Assembly: GCF_013376005.1 (NCBI RefSeq)
Contig: NZ_JABMJK010000009.1
Span: forward strand, 186,001-250,000
Length of the DNA stretch: 64,000 bases
Direction: 5' to 3'
Source of the DNA: Duganella sp. SG902
GTDB lineage: Bacteria > Pseudomonadota > Gammaproteobacteria > Burkholderiales > Burkholderiaceae_D
In this document: positions 62,484 to 64,000 of the stretch, piece by piece
Position numbering within the stretch: the first letter of the stretch is position 1
How the letters are laid out: each line of letters begins with the position of its first letter
Notes under the pieces: model-generated
What the model saw: the letters and a program-made list of their open reading frames with translations, nothing else
The model's database searches: none
What the model was told of the DNA's origin: nothing
Position numbers and translations under genes: made by a program

Positions 62484-62733
62484 TCCGGCTCCTCATTGAT
62501 TTCAATGCAGAAACCATCCTTGGAAAAGTGTGAACAGACAACGCTGCCATAAGCGATCACAGCCTACCAAAGTGAGAATGTGTGATTTTTCCAGTCAGGC
62601 AAGATGCTATTCTGAACATCAAGCAACGTCCATTTAGTGCTATAGCATTCCCCGTTTCTCTATGTTCTTAGTAGCACACAGTTATTAAAACTCACTATTT
62701 GAAAAGTTATTTGATTTTTTATCGAGGTTCTCA

Positions 62734-64000
62734 GTGTCCACCGTAACCAGAAAAACTGAAATGTCAGCAGTGAATGGGACGCCAGAAAAGCGGCTGTTTC
62801 TTTCTATAATCAGCGACTACGATCTTCGTACGGGTATTTGCGAGCTTATAGATAACGCGCTTGATCTAGCAGTGGCAAATTCGACGTTAAACACACTAAA
62901 GATCGCGGTTACACTCGACGCAGATCGTCAACTTATTCAAGTGAAAGACAATGCTGGTGGGGTACACCATGATCAACTTCGTCTACTCGTAGCCCCGGGT
63001 GCAAGCGATCGAAAGTTCGGGCGGGAGCTGATAGGAATTTTTGGAGTTGGGGGAAAGCGTGCAGGGGTGGCTCTTGGCGAGCTCGTTGAGATAAAAACAC
63101 GAAGTAAGGGAAGCAAGAGCGCTCAAATAAACATCGACTCTGAATGGCTAGCTTCTGACGACTGGGCATTAGCGGCATATGAGATCCCTGCAATAGAGGC
63201 AGGAACAACCATTGTCGATATTTCAAAACTTCGGCGTAGTTTTACCGAAGATGACGTTGAGGAAATCTCCACCCATTTAAGAGAAACGTACTGCTGGTTT
63301 ATTGAAAATGGATGTGAGTTACGCCTTAACAATATCGTCCTTGATGGCATTCGTTTTGACCAGTGGGCCTATCCACCTAACTTTCATCCTAGTGTGGCTA
63401 CCTTTGATTTTTACCCGGATGGTTCACAGAAGGTAACCGCGAAGATCAATGCGGGATTAATTCTGGATCGAGATCCAGAAAAAGAGAATTATGGCGTTTA
63501 TTTTTATTGCAATAACAGACTCATAGTAAAAGAGTTACGTACGAGGGATGTTGGATACTTTGTCACTAGTGAAGCAGGCGTTCCGCACCCAGACGCGTCT
63601 TTGTGTCGCGTTCTTGTTCAGTTAAACGGTCCGGCTGAGCTAATGCCCTGGAATAGTAGTAAAAGTGGCATAAATTATCATCACTTGGTTTTTCTTCAAA
63701 TACGACCGAGATTAATTGATCTCGTTAAATTTTATAGTTCTTTGTCGCGCCGCTTTAGACATAGTTGGGAATCAGAAGTTTTCCAGCACACGTCTGGGAC
63801 TCCAATGGTTATTCCCGGCGAAGAAATGTTGGCTTCAAAGAAAATTGTATTACCTCCTCTGCCTCGGGTCAGAAAACTAGCAAGAATTGATGAATTAAAA
63901 GCCACAAATTCAAAGGTGTTAAAGGATAAACCTTGGACTCTTGGCCTTGTTGAAGCGCTGGGTCTAGTTGATGTAGTCATGAAGCAATCGCTAGACACCA
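62734..64000 (+). CDS. GHKL (MORC/MutL-like) ATPase, 3' part outside window
   Basis: The first 422 codons of a large protein, beginning at GTG 62734 with GAGG at 62724-62727; ATG 62761 is an in-frame alternative. The ATP fold is clear: N-box GICELIDNALDLA (Glu37, Asn41), G1 DNAGG (72-76), G2 GIFGVGGKRAG (101-111) and ALGELVEI. A transducer-like domain follows with YCNNRLIVKELRTRDVGYF and MPWNSSKSGINYHH, as in MORC/MutL-type ATPases. Such proteins move DNA or act in restriction-like defence. Low GC and neighbouring HNH genes support an accessory role. Confidence 0.8.
   Translation, partial: MSTVTRKTEMSAVNGTPEKRLFLSIISDYDLRTGICELIDNALDLAVANSTLNTLKIAVTLDADRQLIQVKDNAGGVHHDQLRLLVAPGASDRKFGRELIGIFGVGGKRAGVALGELVEIKTRSKGSKSAQINIDSEWLASDDWALAAYEIPAIEAGTTIVDISKLRRSFTEDDVEEISTHLRETYCWFIENGCELRLNNIVLDGIRFDQWAYPPNFHPSVATFDFYPDGSQKVTAKINAGLILDRDPEKENYGVYFYCNNRLIVKELRTRDVGYFVTSEAGVPHPDASLCRVLVQLNGPAELMPWNSSKSGINYHHLVFLQIRPRLIDLVKFYSSLSRRFRHSWESEVFQHTSGTPMVIPGEEMLASKKIVLPPLPRVRKLARIDELKATNSKVLKDKPWTLGLVEALGLVDVVMKQSLDT

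Overview
The window is high-GC proteobacterial DNA. Its gene content is several TonB-dependent receptors, many secreted glycoside hydrolases, numerous LysR regulators, a LytS/LytTR pair and an ohr/ohrR pair. This fits an environmental betaproteobacterium of the Oxalobacteraceae, such as the Duganella/Massilia group. That assignment is an inference from style and protein similarity and was not checked against any database. From about 59.5 kb to the right edge the base composition drops and the genes become accessory in character.

Layout. 0-4 kb: a truncated MFS exporter gene divergent from a MarR gene with a repeated operator, a wrecked AraC/cupin pair, a thioredoxin-fold protein, a GNAT enzyme and two tiny secreted Cys-rich products. 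4-9 kb: a secreted beta-sandwich-like protein, a GH97 glycosidase and a Fur-box-controlled siderophore receptor. 9-18.9 kb: housekeeping and accessory genes (ABC-F ATPase, SnoaL-like protein, two aldo/keto reductases, three LysR regulators, an M14-type zinc enzyme with an alpha/beta hydrolase, YkgJ, a periplasmic binding protein). 18.9-30.7 kb: a polysaccharide-use cluster with GH3, GH2 and an unrecognised large secreted protein on one strand. Uronate dehydrogenase, a GH105-DUF4861 fusion and a TonB receptor lie on the other. The two halves diverge from a control region with palindromic operators. The likely substrate is a uronic-acid-containing plant or algal polymer whose sugars end in the aldarate pathway.

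30.7-39.3 kb: uppP, recQ, an AraC regulator, a DMT exporter, an amidohydrolase, a HIRAN-like protein and trmB. Two striking inverted repeats sit here: a perfect 43-bp-arm palindrome and a 28-bp-arm repeat enclosing 131 bp. 39.3-48.4 kb: a GH1 beta-glucosidase with a PAT/AmpG-like transporter under a LacI-type operator, an acyltransferase, a LytS/LytTR two-component system, two periplasmic binding proteins and an esterase. 48.5-52.8 kb: a TonB receptor and a flavin-dependent tryptophan-halogenase-like gene diverge from four LacI-type palindromes spaced at exactly 21 bp. 52.8-59.4 kb: an MFS gene, a small membrane operon, an ohr-GFA-hydrolase operon opposite ohrR, and a PL4-type rhamnogalacturonan lyase lipoprotein.

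59.4-64 kb: a tRNA-Gly(CCC) followed by an AT-richer accessory stretch with a DUF2971-like protein, two HNH nucleases, an unrecognised linker protein, a DUF1249 (YqiB-like) protein and the start of a GHKL/MORC-like ATPase that runs off the window. This last region resembles a genome-defence or mobile island and is the best place to look for an undescribed system, but the window ends before it can be defined.
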